A stretch of 64,000 bases of DNA. It comes from Winslowiella arboricola (GTDB taxonomy: Bacteria > Pseudomonadota > Gammaproteobacteria > Enterobacterales > Enterobacteriaceae). Shown in pieces: positions 8,684 through 17,470 of this stretch. Position 1 is the first letter of the stretch, and the number at the start of each line of letters is the position of its first letter. A model generated the notes under the pieces. It was not told where the DNA came from. It ran no database searches and was given only the letters and a program-made list of their open reading frames with translations. Position numbers and translations under genes: made by a program. Where the stretch lies: assembly GCF_025527015.1 (NCBI RefSeq), contig NZ_JAODIM010000041.1, positions 434,001 through 498,000 on the forward strand, read 5' to 3'.

Positions 8684-9550
8684 ATGAAAATAAAAATGTT
8701 GATGGCGGCAGGCGCACTGATGACGATGTCATACAGTGTCTCTTCAATGGCAGAGAGCAACAGCCCGGAGTATGTCTCCGACTGGTGGCATCAGAGCGTT
8801 AACGTGGTGGGCAGCTACCATACCCGCTTCGGACCACAGCTGAATAACAACACCTATCTTGAATATGAAGCCTTTGCCCATAAAGACTGGTTCGACTTTT
8901 ACGGTTACCTTGATGTGCCGAAATTCTTTGGTGGCAACAGCAACCAGACCGGCATCTGGGACAAGGGCTCACCGCTGTTTATGGAAATCGAGCCACGCTT
9001 CTCGATTGATAAGCTGACCAATACCGATCTGAGTTTTGGTCCGTTTAAAGAGTGGTATTTCGCTAACAACTATATCTACGATATGGGCCGTAACAGCGAC
9101 AACCGCCAGAACACCTGGTATATGGGCCTGGGCACTGATATTGAGACCGGCACCAAACTGGCGCTGTCCGCGAATATCTATGCAAAATACCAGTGGGAAA
9201 ACTACGGCGCCGCCAATGAAGATAGCTGGGACGGCTACCGTTTTAAAATCAAATATTTCCTGCCGATCACCCAGCTGTGGGGCGGTAATCTGAGCTATGT
9301 TAGTTTCACCAACTTCGACTTCGGTTCCGAGCTGCGTGATAAAGCAGGCGCATCACGTAGCAACGACTCCATCGCATCCAGTCATATTCTGTCTCTGGGC
9401 TACGATCACTGGCACTACTCCGTTGTGGCGCGCTACTTCCATAACGGCGGACAGTGGGAAGATGGCACCGAGCTGAACTTTGGTAACGGACCATTTGAAG
9501 TGAAATCGACCGGCTGGGGCTACTACCTGGTGGCAGGTTATAACTTCTGA
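8684..9550 (+). CDS. tsx: Tsx-like nucleoside-specific outer-membrane channel
   Basis: 288 residues. The signal peptide ends SSMA, and the mature protein begins [20 protein letters not shown] as in Tsx/OmpK channels. Further family blocks are [51 protein letters not shown] and the terminal [10 protein letters not shown]. The terminal Phe is what the BAM complex recognises on a beta-barrel. Tsx is a 12-strand barrel that lets nucleosides and deoxynucleosides cross the outer membrane. The upstream CRP/CytR-like architecture agrees with nucleoside scavenging. Many enterobacteria carry more than one tsx, so this may be a paralogue. Confidence 0.88.
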   Translation: MKIKMLMAAGALMTMSYSVSSMAESNSPEYVSDWWHQSVNVVGSYHTRFGPQLNNNTYLEYEAFAHKDWFDFYGYLDVPKFFGGNSNQTGIWDKGSPLFMEIEPRFSIDKLTNTDLSFGPFKEWYFANNYIYDMGRNSDNRQNTWYMGLGTDIETGTKLALSANIYAKYQWENYGAANEDSWDGYRFKIKYFLPITQLWGGNLSYVSFTNFDFGSELRDKAGASRSNDSIASSHILSLGYDHWHYSVVARYFHNGGQWEDGTELNFGNGPFEVKSTGWGYYLVAGYNF

Positions 9551-9561
9551 TTCTGCCGCCA

Positions 9562-9587
9562 TACGGGAGCCGATAACGGCTCCCGTA
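9562..9587 (+). repeat. type B REP-like palindrome between convergent genes
   Basis: A 26-base perfect inverted repeat with 11-base arms (TACGGGAGCCG and CGGCTCCCGTA) and an ATAA loop. It lies between the stops of tsx (+) and the VOC gene (-). There is no clear T-run, so it is better described as a REP-like 3' end hairpin than as a classical terminator. It is the most symmetrical type B copy in the window. Confidence 0.8.
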
Positions 9588-9601
9588 CACAGGCCGTCAT
9601 C

Positions 9602-10039
9602 TTATGTTATCGGCTTCTCAACATTCACCATCCATGGAATACCGAATTTATCGGTCAGCATGCCAAAACCTTTGGCCCAGAACGTCTCCTGCCATGGCAT
9701 CGTAACATTGCCGCCAGCCGCCAGATTATCAAACCAGCTTTTGCCTTCGTCGACATCCTCGCCCGCCAGGCTGATAGCATAACCAGCATGCTGTCGATCG
9801 CCACTGGCCATATCGCCATCACTGAGCATAATTTCACTGTCACCCACTTTCAGCTGGGCGTGCATGATTTTATCCGGCGGAAACTGATACGCGGAGGCAC
9901 AGCCCTCTTGCTGCTGTTGCTCTTCCGGCATTTCGCCAAAGGTCATTTTAAAGCGTAATTCAGCGCCAAATGCCTGCTGATAAAAGGCGATCGCCTCTTC
10001 ACAGCGGCCAGCAAAAAACAGATACGGATTCACTTGCAT
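9602..10039 (-). CDS. VOC-family protein, PhnB/YjdN-like
   Basis: 145 residues in the PhnB branch of the vicinal-oxygen-chelate fold. It shows NPYLFFAGRCEEAIAFYQQA at the N-terminus, HAQLKVGDSEIMLSDG in the middle and DKFGIPWMVN at the C-terminus. Two beta-alpha-beta-beta-beta modules are expected. E. coli YjdN (formerly PhnB) has no firmly established reaction, so only the fold should be trusted. It is a single gene, convergent with tsx. Confidence 0.85.
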   Translation of the reverse strand: MQVNPYLFFAGRCEEAIAFYQQAFGAELRFKMTFGEMPEEQQQQEGCASAYQFPPDKIMHAQLKVGDSEIMLSDGDMASGDRQHAGYAISLAGEDVDEGKSWFDNLAAGGNVTMPWQETFWAKGFGMLTDKFGIPWMVNVEKPIT

Positions 10040-10150
10040 AGCTGACTCCTTAACAATGGGCTATCACTCAGCGCAAAGTGTAGTCAGCTTCGTCGGGGCA
10101 AAATGGGCGTCACGCCGCACAATGGGCCAATAACCGGCCCGTGCGCTGAT

Positions 10151-10552
10151 TTATGCCGATTGCGCAATCTCTGGCGTCAGTATCCACTCGGCACTGTCAT
10201 TCCACACATCCATATGGGTAATTTTGCCCGCACGCACTTCGTAGCGATCCAGATAGCGATTGCCGGCAAAGCTGCGCCCGTCGGGCCACTCGCCATACAG
10301 CGTGCCGTTGGCATATACCACCACGCAGTCACCGCGATCCATCCAGTCAAACTGGCCTAACGCTTTTTTCACCCACTTATAGCGCCCGCCGTTAAAGGCG
10401 GTAATCGCCTGCGGATCGGCCATCACACGCTTGCCGGTAAAGGTGATTTTCACCTCTGACGTCATAAACGTCGCGGCCAGCACCGGGTCCGGTGCCATAG
10501 ATGCGGCGAGAAATTCGCGCACGATTTGTACTGCAGGATGCTCAGCGTTCAT
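10151..10552 (-). CDS. NTF2-like (SnoaL-type) nuclear transport factor 2 family protein
   Basis: 133 residues from MNAEHPAVQIVREFLAASMA. I chose this Met because GAGGTG lies just upstream; the frame stays open 44 codons further but that part is low-complexity and unlike the family. The cone-shaped NTF2 fold is suggested by the N-terminal helix, FMTSEVKITFTGKR, FDWMDRGDCVVVYANGTLYG, and GKITHMDVWNDSAEW at the end. SnoaL-like proteins include cyclases, isomerases and non-catalytic binders, and nothing here fixes the role. It is divergent from the Liv-type operon. Confidence 0.65.
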   Translation of the reverse strand: MNAEHPAVQIVREFLAASMAPDPVLAATFMTSEVKITFTGKRVMADPQAITAFNGGRYKWVKKALGQFDWMDRGDCVVVYANGTLYGEWPDGRSFAGNRYLDRYEVRAGKITHMDVWNDSAEWILTPEIAQSA

Positions 10553-10695
10553 CACGCACCTCGTTAGATTATTGCCGACTAAATTGCCCCTTTTCGGCGC
10601 AGTAAGCACCAAAATAGCGCACAACGCCCCGCTTTCCTCAGGGTTCAAAGTGAGTAAAAAAGCGGCTCGCCACAGAAATAACAAACTGGCACCGT

Positions 10696-10730
10696 AATTG
10701 CTAGAAATAAAATCAAAATAGCTAGCAATT
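10696..10730 (+). promoter_or_regulatory. 35-base inverted repeat in the leader of the Liv-type operon
   Basis: Two perfect 9-base arms, AATTGCTAG (10696-10704) and CTAGCAATT (10722-10730), flank a 17-base AT-rich centre. The downstream arm ends one base before the ribosome-binding site AAGAGG (10732-10737). As DNA it could be a two-half-site operator. As RNA it could form a hairpin next to the ribosome-binding site. The GntR-family regulator at the end of the operon is the natural candidate, but its own upstream palindrome (17249-17269) has a different sequence. Confidence 0.5.
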
Positions 10731-10744
10731 CAAGAGGCGTGAAA

Positions 10745-11926
10745 ATGAACAGAGTAAAATCTCCAGGTAAATGGTTTAGCGCAGCAGCGGTAACCTTCTG
10801 TGCTGCACTCTCTTTTAACGCATTCGCCGCAGAAGACCCGATCAAAGTCGGCCTGGTGGCGGCGCTGTCCGGGCAATCCGCGAAGTCAGGAGAAGCACTG
10901 ACGCGCGGGCTGACCATCGCGATCAACGAAATCAACGCCGCCGGTGGCGTAAAAGGGCGTCCGCTGCAGCTGGTACGCCGTGATGACGAAAGTAACCCCG
11001 GCAAAGGGATGCTGGCGGCGCGCGAACTGATCCAGCGTGAGAAAGTGGCGGTGCTGTTTGGCGGACTGGACACGCCGGTGTCGCTGGCGATTGTGCCGCT
11101 GACCAACCAGCTGAAAACGCCGTTTATGGGCATCTGGGCCGCAGGTACCGGCATCACCCATAACGGCGCCAAAGAGAACTACGCGTTCCGTGTTTCGGCA
11201 GTGGATGAGCTGGTGGATGAAGCGCTGGTCAACTATGGCATCAGCAAAGTCGGGATGAAAAAGCCGGGCATGATTCTGGTAAACAATCCGTGGGGCGAAT
11301 CCAATGAGAAAGGTTTCCGCGCCGCGCTGGAGAAACGCCAGATGGCGGTTGCCGGATCCGAACGGATTGAAGACAGCGACGTTGACCTGGTGCCACAGCT
11401 CACCCGCCTGAAAAACGCCGGCACAGATGCGCTGCTGATGGTCGGCAACGTTGGCCCTTCAGCACAGGTGGTGAAATCACTGCATAAAATGGGCTGGCAG
11501 GTGCCGGTGGTTTCCCACTGGGGTCCGGCGGGGGGTCGCTTTAGCGAGCTGGCTGGTCCGGGCGCCGATCGGGTGACCTTTATCCAGACCTTTCTGTTTA
11601 CCGACCATAACTCGGCAAAAGGCGATGCGGTGCTGACAGCACTGAAAAAGCAGTATCCGCAGATCAAAACCCTGGCCGATGTCACCCCCGCGGTCGGTAT
11701 CGCTAACGCGTATGACGCGATGCACCTTGCCGCGCTGGCGATGGAGAAAGCGGGCAGCCTCGACGGCAACGCCATTCGTGACGGTTTTTATCAGATCGGC
11801 AGCTATAACGGCCTGATAAAACACTATCAGCACCCCTTCACGCCACAGCAGCATGACGCGCTGGGGCCAGATGATTACGTCTTCGCCCATTTTGTTGGTG
11901 AGCAGATCGTGCCGGTGAACCCTTAA
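10745..11926 (+). CDS. branched-chain-type ABC transporter periplasmic binding protein (LivJ/UrtA-like)
   Basis: 393 residues from ATG at 10745, seven bases after AAGAGG (a GTG two codons earlier is less well spaced). The signal peptide ends SFNAFAA. The mature protein begins EDPIKVGLVAALSGQSAKSG, typical of Peripla_BP_6. Further blocks are GLTIAINEINAAGGVKGRPL, RELIQREKVAVLFGGLDTP and AYDAMHLAALAMEKAG. The bilobed protein should capture a small ligand for the fused transporter encoded downstream. A nitrogenous base, urea-like or amidine compound is plausible given the co-encoded deaminase-like amidohydrolase. Confidence 0.87.
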   Translation: MNRVKSPGKWFSAAAVTFCAALSFNAFAAEDPIKVGLVAALSGQSAKSGEALTRGLTIAINEINAAGGVKGRPLQLVRRDDESNPGKGMLAARELIQREKVAVLFGGLDTPVSLAIVPLTNQLKTPFMGIWAAGTGITHNGAKENYAFRVSAVDELVDEALVNYGISKVGMKKPGMILVNNPWGESNEKGFRAALEKRQMAVAGSERIEDSDVDLVPQLTRLKNAGTDALLMVGNVGPSAQVVKSLHKMGWQVPVVSHWGPAGGRFSELAGPGADRVTFIQTFLFTDHNSAKGDAVLTALKKQYPQIKTLADVTPAVGIANAYDAMHLAALAMEKAGSLDGNAIRDGFYQIGSYNGLIKHYQHPFTPQQHDALGPDDYVFAHFVGEQIVPVNP

Positions 11927-11950
11927 TCCGCCCCCCACAGGAGTGATGCT

Positions 11951-12814
11951 ATGTGGAGTACCGCCCTCTCAACCGGCCTGAGCCTCGGCAGCATGTATGC
12001 GCTGCTGGCGCTGGGGTTTCATATCACCTGGATCGTCTCGCGCACGGTTAACTTTGCGCAAGGCAGCGCGATGATGGTCGGCGCCACGGTCGGTTACTCG
12101 CTGATTGTCACCTTTGGCTGGCCGCTGCTGCTGGCGATTCCGATGACGCTGGTGATCTGTGCGCTGTTTGGTCTGCTGATTGAACGGCTGTTGATCCGGC
12201 CGTTTCACAGCAAAGGCTCCGACGCCTGGCTGATGGCGACGGTGGCGGGCGGCATACTGGTGGACAACATCGCCATGTTTACCTTCGGCAAAGAGCCGCG
12301 CCAGTTTCCGGTTACCGATATCAGTTTCACCCTGTTCGGCCAGACGCTGGGCCTGTTCAGCCTGCTGATCCCGTTTTGCGGCCTGATGATGGTGCTGTTG
12401 CTGACGCTGGTGCGCCGTTACAGCTCGCTGGGCAAAGTGCTGGAAGCCTGCGTACAAAATCCGCGTGCGGCGCGCCTGATGGGCATCCGCGTCAGCTATG
12501 CCATCGCCGCCGCCTTTGCGGTGTCGACGGTATTTGCCGGTATCGCCGGAATGCTGATTGCGCCGTTATTTAATATCAACAGCGATATGGGCACCCTGTT
12601 TGGCCTGAAAGCCTTTGCGGTGGCGATCCTCGGCGGCCTCTCCAGCGCCAGCGGCATCTATGTGGCCGGGCTGCTGTTTGGTCTGGCGGAAGCGCTGATC
12701 ACCCTGTGGTTCGGCTCGGCGTTTACGCAAATCTTCACCTTTTCGCTGGTGATTCTGGCATTAGCACTGCGGCCTGACGGCCTGTTTGGCAAAAAAGTAA
12801 GGGTGAAAATGTGA
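11951..12814 (+). CDS. branched-chain-type ABC transporter permease, LivH-like
   Basis: 287 residues and about eight membrane helices. The start MWSTALSTGLSLGSMYALLA and the segment NFAQGSAMMVGATVGYSL match the LivH/UrtB group. YSSLGKVLEACVQNPRAARL followed by MGIRVSYAIAAAFAVSTVFA is the conserved cytoplasmic loop plus helix, and FGLKAFAVAILGGLSSASG is a family signature. The gene follows the binding protein by 24 bases with GGAG ahead of its ATG, and overlaps the next gene. It provides one half of the channel. Confidence 0.88.
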   Translation: MWSTALSTGLSLGSMYALLALGFHITWIVSRTVNFAQGSAMMVGATVGYSLIVTFGWPLLLAIPMTLVICALFGLLIERLLIRPFHSKGSDAWLMATVAGGILVDNIAMFTFGKEPRQFPVTDISFTLFGQTLGLFSLLIPFCGLMMVLLLTLVRRYSSLGKVLEACVQNPRAARLMGIRVSYAIAAAFAVSTVFAGIAGMLIAPLFNINSDMGTLFGLKAFAVAILGGLSSASGIYVAGLLFGLAEALITLWFGSAFTQIFTFSLVILALALRPDGLFGKKVRVKM

Positions 12815-15291
12815 TGAAAAATCTGCCATACAATCAGGCGGCACTGCTGTTGCTCGGGCTGGTCAGCATTATGCTGCCGTTCTGGCTTGGCAGCTATGCA
12901 CTGCTGGTGATGTCGCTGTGCGCGCTGGCGGTCGTGGTGGCGGTTGGCCTGAATATTTTGCTCGGACTGAGCGGGCAGATCTCCTTTGGGCATATCGCTT
13001 TTTATGCCATTGGCGCTTACCTCTCCGCCGGTCTGACGATGACCGGTTTACCGCTCGGCGTCGCAATGGTGATTGCCGCGCTGGCCGCAGGCGCGCTGGG
13101 TGCGCTGCTGGCGATCCCGGCGCTGCGCGTCAGCGGCCCGTGGCTGGCAATGATCACTATCGCCTTTGCGCTGGTGGTGCGCCATGTGCTGATTGAGTGG
13201 CGCGATATCACCGGCGGCGCCAACGGCCTGACGGGCATTCCGATGCCTGAGTTTGGCGGCCTCGATCCGGCGATTGGGCTGGCGGTATGCAGTAGCTTAC
13301 TGATGCTGGCGGCGCTGCTGTTTTACGCCCGGCTGCATGGCAGTCAGTGGGGACTGGCGATGCGCGCGGTAAAATCCAGTGAGATTGCCGCCCGCTCGCT
13401 CGGTTTTAATCCCACGCAGAGCAAAACCCTCGCCTTTGCGCTGTCAGCGATGCTGACCAGCGCCGCCGGTGCGCTGGTGGCGCCCCTGATGATGTTTATC
13501 AACCCGGACTCCTTTCCCTTCTCACAATCGATTCTGTTTGTGCTGGCGGTGGTGATTGGCGGCAGCGGCACGCTGTTCGGCCCGGTGCTGGGTGCGCTAT
13601 TGATTGTGTTACTGCCGGAATTGTTGTCCAGCTTCGCCGAATATCGCCTGCTGATCTTCTCGCTGCTGCTGCTGTGCGTGCTGTGGCTGGCACCAAAAGG
13701 CGTGTCAGGCACGCTGGCGCGCTGGTTTGCCCGTCCGCAGCCGCAGTATGCGCCGACCGAAGCGGATGCCGTCTGTCTGCGGGCACACTTTCAGCCGCGC
13801 GGCAGTCAGCGCCTTGCAGTCAGCAATATCGGTATCCGCTTTGGCGGTGTGCAGGCGGCGCAAGGCGTCAGCTTTAACGTGGAGCCAGGTGCGATTTTAG
13901 GCCTGATTGGCCCCAACGGCGCTGGCAAAACCACGGTGCTGAATATGATCAGCGGCTTCTGTCAGGCTGACAGCGGTGAAATCCGCTTGCAGGACAATCT
14001 GCGCGGCCAGCCCGCATGGAAAATCGCCCGCGCCGGAATTGCGCGCACCTGGCAGACCACCCAGCTGTTTGGCGAACTGAGCGTACTGGAGAACCTGCTG
14101 GTGGCGCTGCAACAGGGAAGAATGGGACGGCCCTGGCGGCGCGCCAGCGAGCAGCAGCAACAGCTGGCATTGTCGCTGCTGGCGCTGGTGGGTTTTCGCG
14201 GTTCGGTGACCACCCCTGCTGACGATCTGCCGCATGTTGATCGCCGCCTGGTGGAGATTGCCCGCGCGCTGGCCATTAACCCGGCAATTCTGCTGCTGGA
14301 TGAGCCTGCCGCCGGACTGAGCCGCGAAGAGACTGACAGTCTGACCGGTCTGTTTCAGCAGCTGGCGCGCTTTGGTCTGGCGATTGTGCTGGTGGAACAC
14401 GATATGACGCTGGTGATGTCGGTGTGCCAGCATTTGCAGGTGCTGGATGCCGGTAAACCGCTGGCTGCGGGTGAACCGGCGGCGATTCAGCGTAATCCAC
14501 AGGTGATCGCCGCCTATCTGGGCGGCACCGATTACCACGCGCAACCACGTCGCCATCCGCTGGCGCGCAGCCATGAGCCGATTCTGGTGTTGCATGAACT
14601 GACGCTGGATTACGGCGCAGCACCCGTAGTGCAGCAGGTGAGCCTGACGGTCAATCCGGGCGAAACCGTGGCGATCCTCGGCGCGAATGGCGCCGGTAAG
14701 TCGAGCATTATGAACTGTCTGGCAGGTCTGCATCCGGCGCGCGCTGGCAAAATCTATCTGCATGACGTTGCGATTCATCAGGCTGACGCCAGCCAGATCG
14801 CCAGCATGGGACTGGCGCTGGTGCCGGAAGGCCGCCAGGTATTTGGTCAGCTGTCGGTACTGGATAATCTGCTGCTGGGCAGCTACTCCTGTCAGGATCG
14901 CCGCGCAACCGGCAGCAATGTCGAAGCAGTATTACGCCGTTTTCCGCGCCTGCGCGAACGCCTGCATAATCCCGCCGGACTGCTCTCCGGTGGTGAACAG
15001 CAGATGGTGGCGATTGGGCGCGGACTGATGTCGCAGCCAAAGATTCTGCTGCTGGATGAACCGAGCCTGGGTCTGTCACCGGCGATGATTGGCGAGCTGT
15101 ATGATGCGCTCGCCAGCCTGCGCGACGATGGCGTTACCCTGCTGCTGGTCGATCAGATGGCGAATCTGGCGCTGGAAATTGCCGACCGCGCCTTTGTGAT
15201 GGAATCCGGCCGCATCGTCAATCAGGGTGAGGCAAAACAACTGCAAAACGAGGGTGGACTGGTGGAAGCCTATTTAGGCGGGACGCACTGA
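12811..15291 (+). CDS. fused LivM permease - LivG ATPase - LivF ATPase of a branched-chain-type ABC transporter
   Basis: 826 residues in one uninterrupted frame that normally make three proteins. Residues about 1-310 are a LivM-type permease (LGLSGQISFGHIAFYAIGAY, VIGGSGTLFGPVLGALL). About 335-570 form a LivG ATPase with Walker A GPNGAGKTTV, Walker B ILLLDEPAAGLS and switch VEHD. About 585-826 form a LivF ATPase with Walker A GANGAGKSSI, signature LLSGGEQQMVAIGRG, and Walker B ILLLDEPSLGLS. The LivG half lacks a standard signature motif and has LPHVDRRLVEIARAL instead. Start is GTG 12811 or ATG 12814, overlapping the LivH-like gene. Permease-ATPase fusions occur in this family, but all three domains together are uncommon. 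Confidence 0.88.
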   Translation: MMKNLPYNQAALLLLGLVSIMLPFWLGSYALLVMSLCALAVVVAVGLNILLGLSGQISFGHIAFYAIGAYLSAGLTMTGLPLGVAMVIAALAAGALGALLAIPALRVSGPWLAMITIAFALVVRHVLIEWRDITGGANGLTGIPMPEFGGLDPAIGLAVCSSLLMLAALLFYARLHGSQWGLAMRAVKSSEIAARSLGFNPTQSKTLAFALSAMLTSAAGALVAPLMMFINPDSFPFSQSILFVLAVVIGGSGTLFGPVLGALLIVLLPELLSSFAEYRLLIFSLLLLCVLWLAPKGVSGTLARWFARPQPQYAPTEADAVCLRAHFQPRGSQRLAVSNIGIRFGGVQAAQGVSFNVEPGAILGLIGPNGAGKTTVLNMISGFCQADSGEIRLQDNLRGQPAWKIARAGIARTWQTTQLFGELSVLENLLVALQQGRMGRPWRRASEQQQQLALSLLALVGFRGSVTTPADDLPHVDRRLVEIARALAINPAILLLDEPAAGLSREETDSLTGLFQQLARFGLAIVLVEHDMTLVMSVCQHLQVLDAGKPLAAGEPAAIQRNPQVIAAYLGGTDYHAQPRRHPLARSHEPILVLHELTLDYGAAPVVQQVSLTVNPGETVAILGANGAGKSSIMNCLAGLHPARAGKIYLHDVAIHQADASQIASMGLALVPEGRQVFGQLSVLDNLLLGSYSCQDRRATGSNVEAVLRRFPRLRERLHNPAGLLSGGEQQMVAIGRGLMSQPKILLLDEPSLGLSPAMIGELYDALASLRDDGVTLLLVDQMANLALEIADRAFVMESGRIVNQGEAKQLQNEGGLVEAYLGGTH

Positions 15292-16511
15292 TGACGACAT
15301 TAACCCTGCTGAATGCGCGTCTGCCGGACTCTGCGGCGCTGCATACGCTCTATATCGAAGCGGGTCGTTTTGTTACGCAATTCACAGACCCTGCGGCGGC
15401 AGGCGCCAGCCGCGACTTAGGCGGTAAACTGGTGTTGCCGGGGCTGATTGAAACCCATATCCATCTGGATAAAGCCTGTATTATGCCGCGCTGTCAGCTG
15501 CAGCATGGCACGCTGGAAGAGGCGATAAGCCAGACTCGCTGCGCCAAAGCGAGCTTTGATGAACAGGATATTTATCAGCGCGGCGCAACGATTATCGAAA
15601 AAGCGATTATGCAGGGCACCAGCTGGATGCGCACCCATGTCGAGATCGATCCGCAGATCGGCCTGACCGGTTTTCACGCCATTCAACGGCTTAAAGCCGA
15701 CTATGCCTGGGCGCTTGATCTCAGTATCTGCGTGTTTCCGCAGGAAGGCATGCTGAATAACCCCGGTACCGAAGCGTTACTGTGCCGCGCTCTGGCGCAG
15801 GGCGCCGATCTGCTGGGCGGCTGCCCTTATACCGACAGCGATGCGCGCGGCCAGATTGAGCGGCTGTTTACGCTGGCCAGTCAGTGGGATGTCGATCTCG
15901 ATTTTCATCTCGATTTCGATCTGCAGCCCGAAGCACGGATGATCGACTGTGTTATTGAGCAGACCCGGCGCTGGCAGATGGCCGGGCGGGTTACCGTCGG
16001 CCATGTCACCAAGCTGTCGATTCTCGATAAACCGCAGCTGACCGAACTGGCGCACGCGCTGGCGGCGGCGGGCGTGCAGGTCACTGCGCTGCCCGCCACC
16101 GATCTGTTTCTTACCGCCCGCGATCGCTTTGCGCTTAAGCCGCGCGGCGTCGCGCCGCTGGCGACCCTCGACAGCTGTGGCGTCACCTGCTCGCTCTCCA
16201 GCAATAATATTGGCAATCCATTTACCCCCTTTGGTGATGCTTCGCTGGTGCGCCAGGCCAATCTGTTCGCCAATGTCAGCCAGCTAGGCACCCCTGCCGA
16301 TATGCTGCGCTGCCTGGCATGGATCTCCACCGCCTCCGCGCGCCTGATGCGGCTGAAGGATTACGGTTTAGCTCCCGGTTGCCATGCTGATTTTGTGGTG
16401 TTTGATGTGGCGAACGCCAGTGATGTGGTGGCGGAAATCGCGCCGCCGCTGATGGGGTTTAAAGCCGGACGTCAGACCTTTGAACGTCCGGCAGCACGCC
16501 TGCTGACTTAG
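15291..16511 (+). CDS. cytosine-deaminase-like metal-dependent amidohydrolase
   Basis: 406 residues; the start overlaps the fused transporter stop (TGATG). Amidohydrolase-superfamily signs: the N-terminal small domain, ETHIHLDKACIMPRC (HxH metal ligands), DLDFHLDFDL, VTVGHVTKLS, and a C-terminal composite domain (GLAPGCHADFVVFDV). In E. coli CodA a metal-binding Asp sits in a GHDxxxDPWYPLG context. The matching stretch here is SSNNIGNPFTPFGD, with Asn at that place, so the subfamily differs from true cytosine deaminases. The gene ends the Liv-type operon, so it probably hydrolyses or deaminates the imported compound. The substrate is unknown. Confidence 0.82.
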   Translation: MTTLTLLNARLPDSAALHTLYIEAGRFVTQFTDPAAAGASRDLGGKLVLPGLIETHIHLDKACIMPRCQLQHGTLEEAISQTRCAKASFDEQDIYQRGATIIEKAIMQGTSWMRTHVEIDPQIGLTGFHAIQRLKADYAWALDLSICVFPQEGMLNNPGTEALLCRALAQGADLLGGCPYTDSDARGQIERLFTLASQWDVDLDFHLDFDLQPEARMIDCVIEQTRRWQMAGRVTVGHVTKLSILDKPQLTELAHALAAAGVQVTALPATDLFLTARDRFALKPRGVAPLATLDSCGVTCSLSSNNIGNPFTPFGDASLVRQANLFANVSQLGTPADMLRCLAWISTASARLMRLKDYGLAPGCHADFVVFDVANASDVVAEIAPPLMGFKAGRQTFERPAARLLT

Positions 16512-17200
16512 CTGGTCAACAGCGCCTGACGCAGATTCAGCTGGTCAGGCGCGGCATCAGCCAGATCCAGCTGCTGTTCCAGCTCATTCAGGTGCGCAAT
16601 CATAATCGACTGCGCCAGCGCCGAATCGCCCGCTTTCAGCGCGGTGATAATGGCGGCATGCTCAGCGCACTGGCAGGAGGGAATATCATTGCGCTGGTAG
16701 AGCGCCACAATCAGTGAACTGCGCACCATCAGATTGGACAGAATTTCACTCAGCACCTTATTGCCGCTGACGTTGGCCAGCAGCAGATGAAACTGGCTCA
16801 GTTCGCGTACAATATCACGCCGATCTTCCTGCTCACTGGCTACCCTCTCCGCCTGCTGCTGAGCGCTAAATTCGCTCTGATACTGCGCCATATTTTCCGG
16901 GGTAATACAGGCGACAATCGCGCTTTCAATCGCCCGCCGCGCAATAAACACTTCGCGCGCCTCGCGCGCTTCCGGCTGCGCCACCATTGCGCCGCGATTC
17001 GGTTCGATAGTGACAATATGCTGTAACGCCATCCGCTGCAGCGCGGCCTGCACGTGGTTACGGTTAGCCTGTAACACTTCCACTATCTGCGCTTCCACCA
17101 GACGCATGCCCGGCTTCAGGCGATGCTGAGCAATCGCAATGGATAACGCATCCACAATGCGCTGAACTTCCCGTTGCTTCGCGGTCGCGATTTTACTCAT
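16508..17200 (-). CDS. GntR-family transcriptional regulator with FCD ligand domain
   Basis: 230 residues. The N-terminal winged HTH (about 8-75) includes HRLKPGMRLVEAQIVEVL and NRNHVQAALQRMALQHIV. The all-helical FCD domain (about 85-215) contains EAREAREVFIARRAIESAIV and DIVRELSQFHLLLANVSGN. It is convergent with the amidohydrolase, overlapping it by four bases. It probably senses the transported or processed compound and represses the operon starting at 10745. Candidate sites are the inverted repeats at 10696-10730 and 17249-17269. Confidence 0.87.
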   Translation of the reverse strand: MSKIATAKQREVQRIVDALSIAIAQHRLKPGMRLVEAQIVEVLQANRNHVQAALQRMALQHIVTIEPNRGAMVAQPEAREAREVFIARRAIESAIVACITPENMAQYQSEFSAQQQAERVASEQEDRRDIVRELSQFHLLLANVSGNKVLSEILSNLMVRSSLIVALYQRNDIPSCQCAEHAAIITALKAGDSALAQSIMIAHLNELEQQLDLADAAPDQLNLRQALLTS

Positions 17201-17248
17201 CCCTTACCTCAACTGGCGGCTGACAACACTCGCTTTATCATAACATCC

Positions 17249-17269
17249 GTTATTCGTCGGGCGAATAAC
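17249..17269 (-). promoter_or_regulatory. palindrome upstream of the GntR/FCD regulator gene
   Basis: GTTATTCG and CGAATAAC are perfect 8-base arms around a 5-base TCGGG spacer. The site lies 49-69 bases ahead of the regulator start at 17200, a fitting position for an autoregulatory operator. FCD-type GntR proteins bind such short-spaced palindromes as dimers. No second copy was found upstream of the Liv-type operon, so the assignment rests on position and symmetry alone. Confidence 0.45.
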
Positions 17270-17470
17270 TTCCCGGTAAGCTTTATCTGGCTTTTACGGT
17301 CAGGCGCTTCACCATCTGGGTTCTGTTGCTGCGGGCGTGGTATGCGCCGGGCCTGCCAAAAGGACCAGCAGTTTATCCGCGACTGCCAGGTTAATATTTT
17401 ATGGGCAATGGTGAATGGAATGAATGACCTGTATATGAAAGTTGAAAATATAACAGGCGAATCAAAAATG

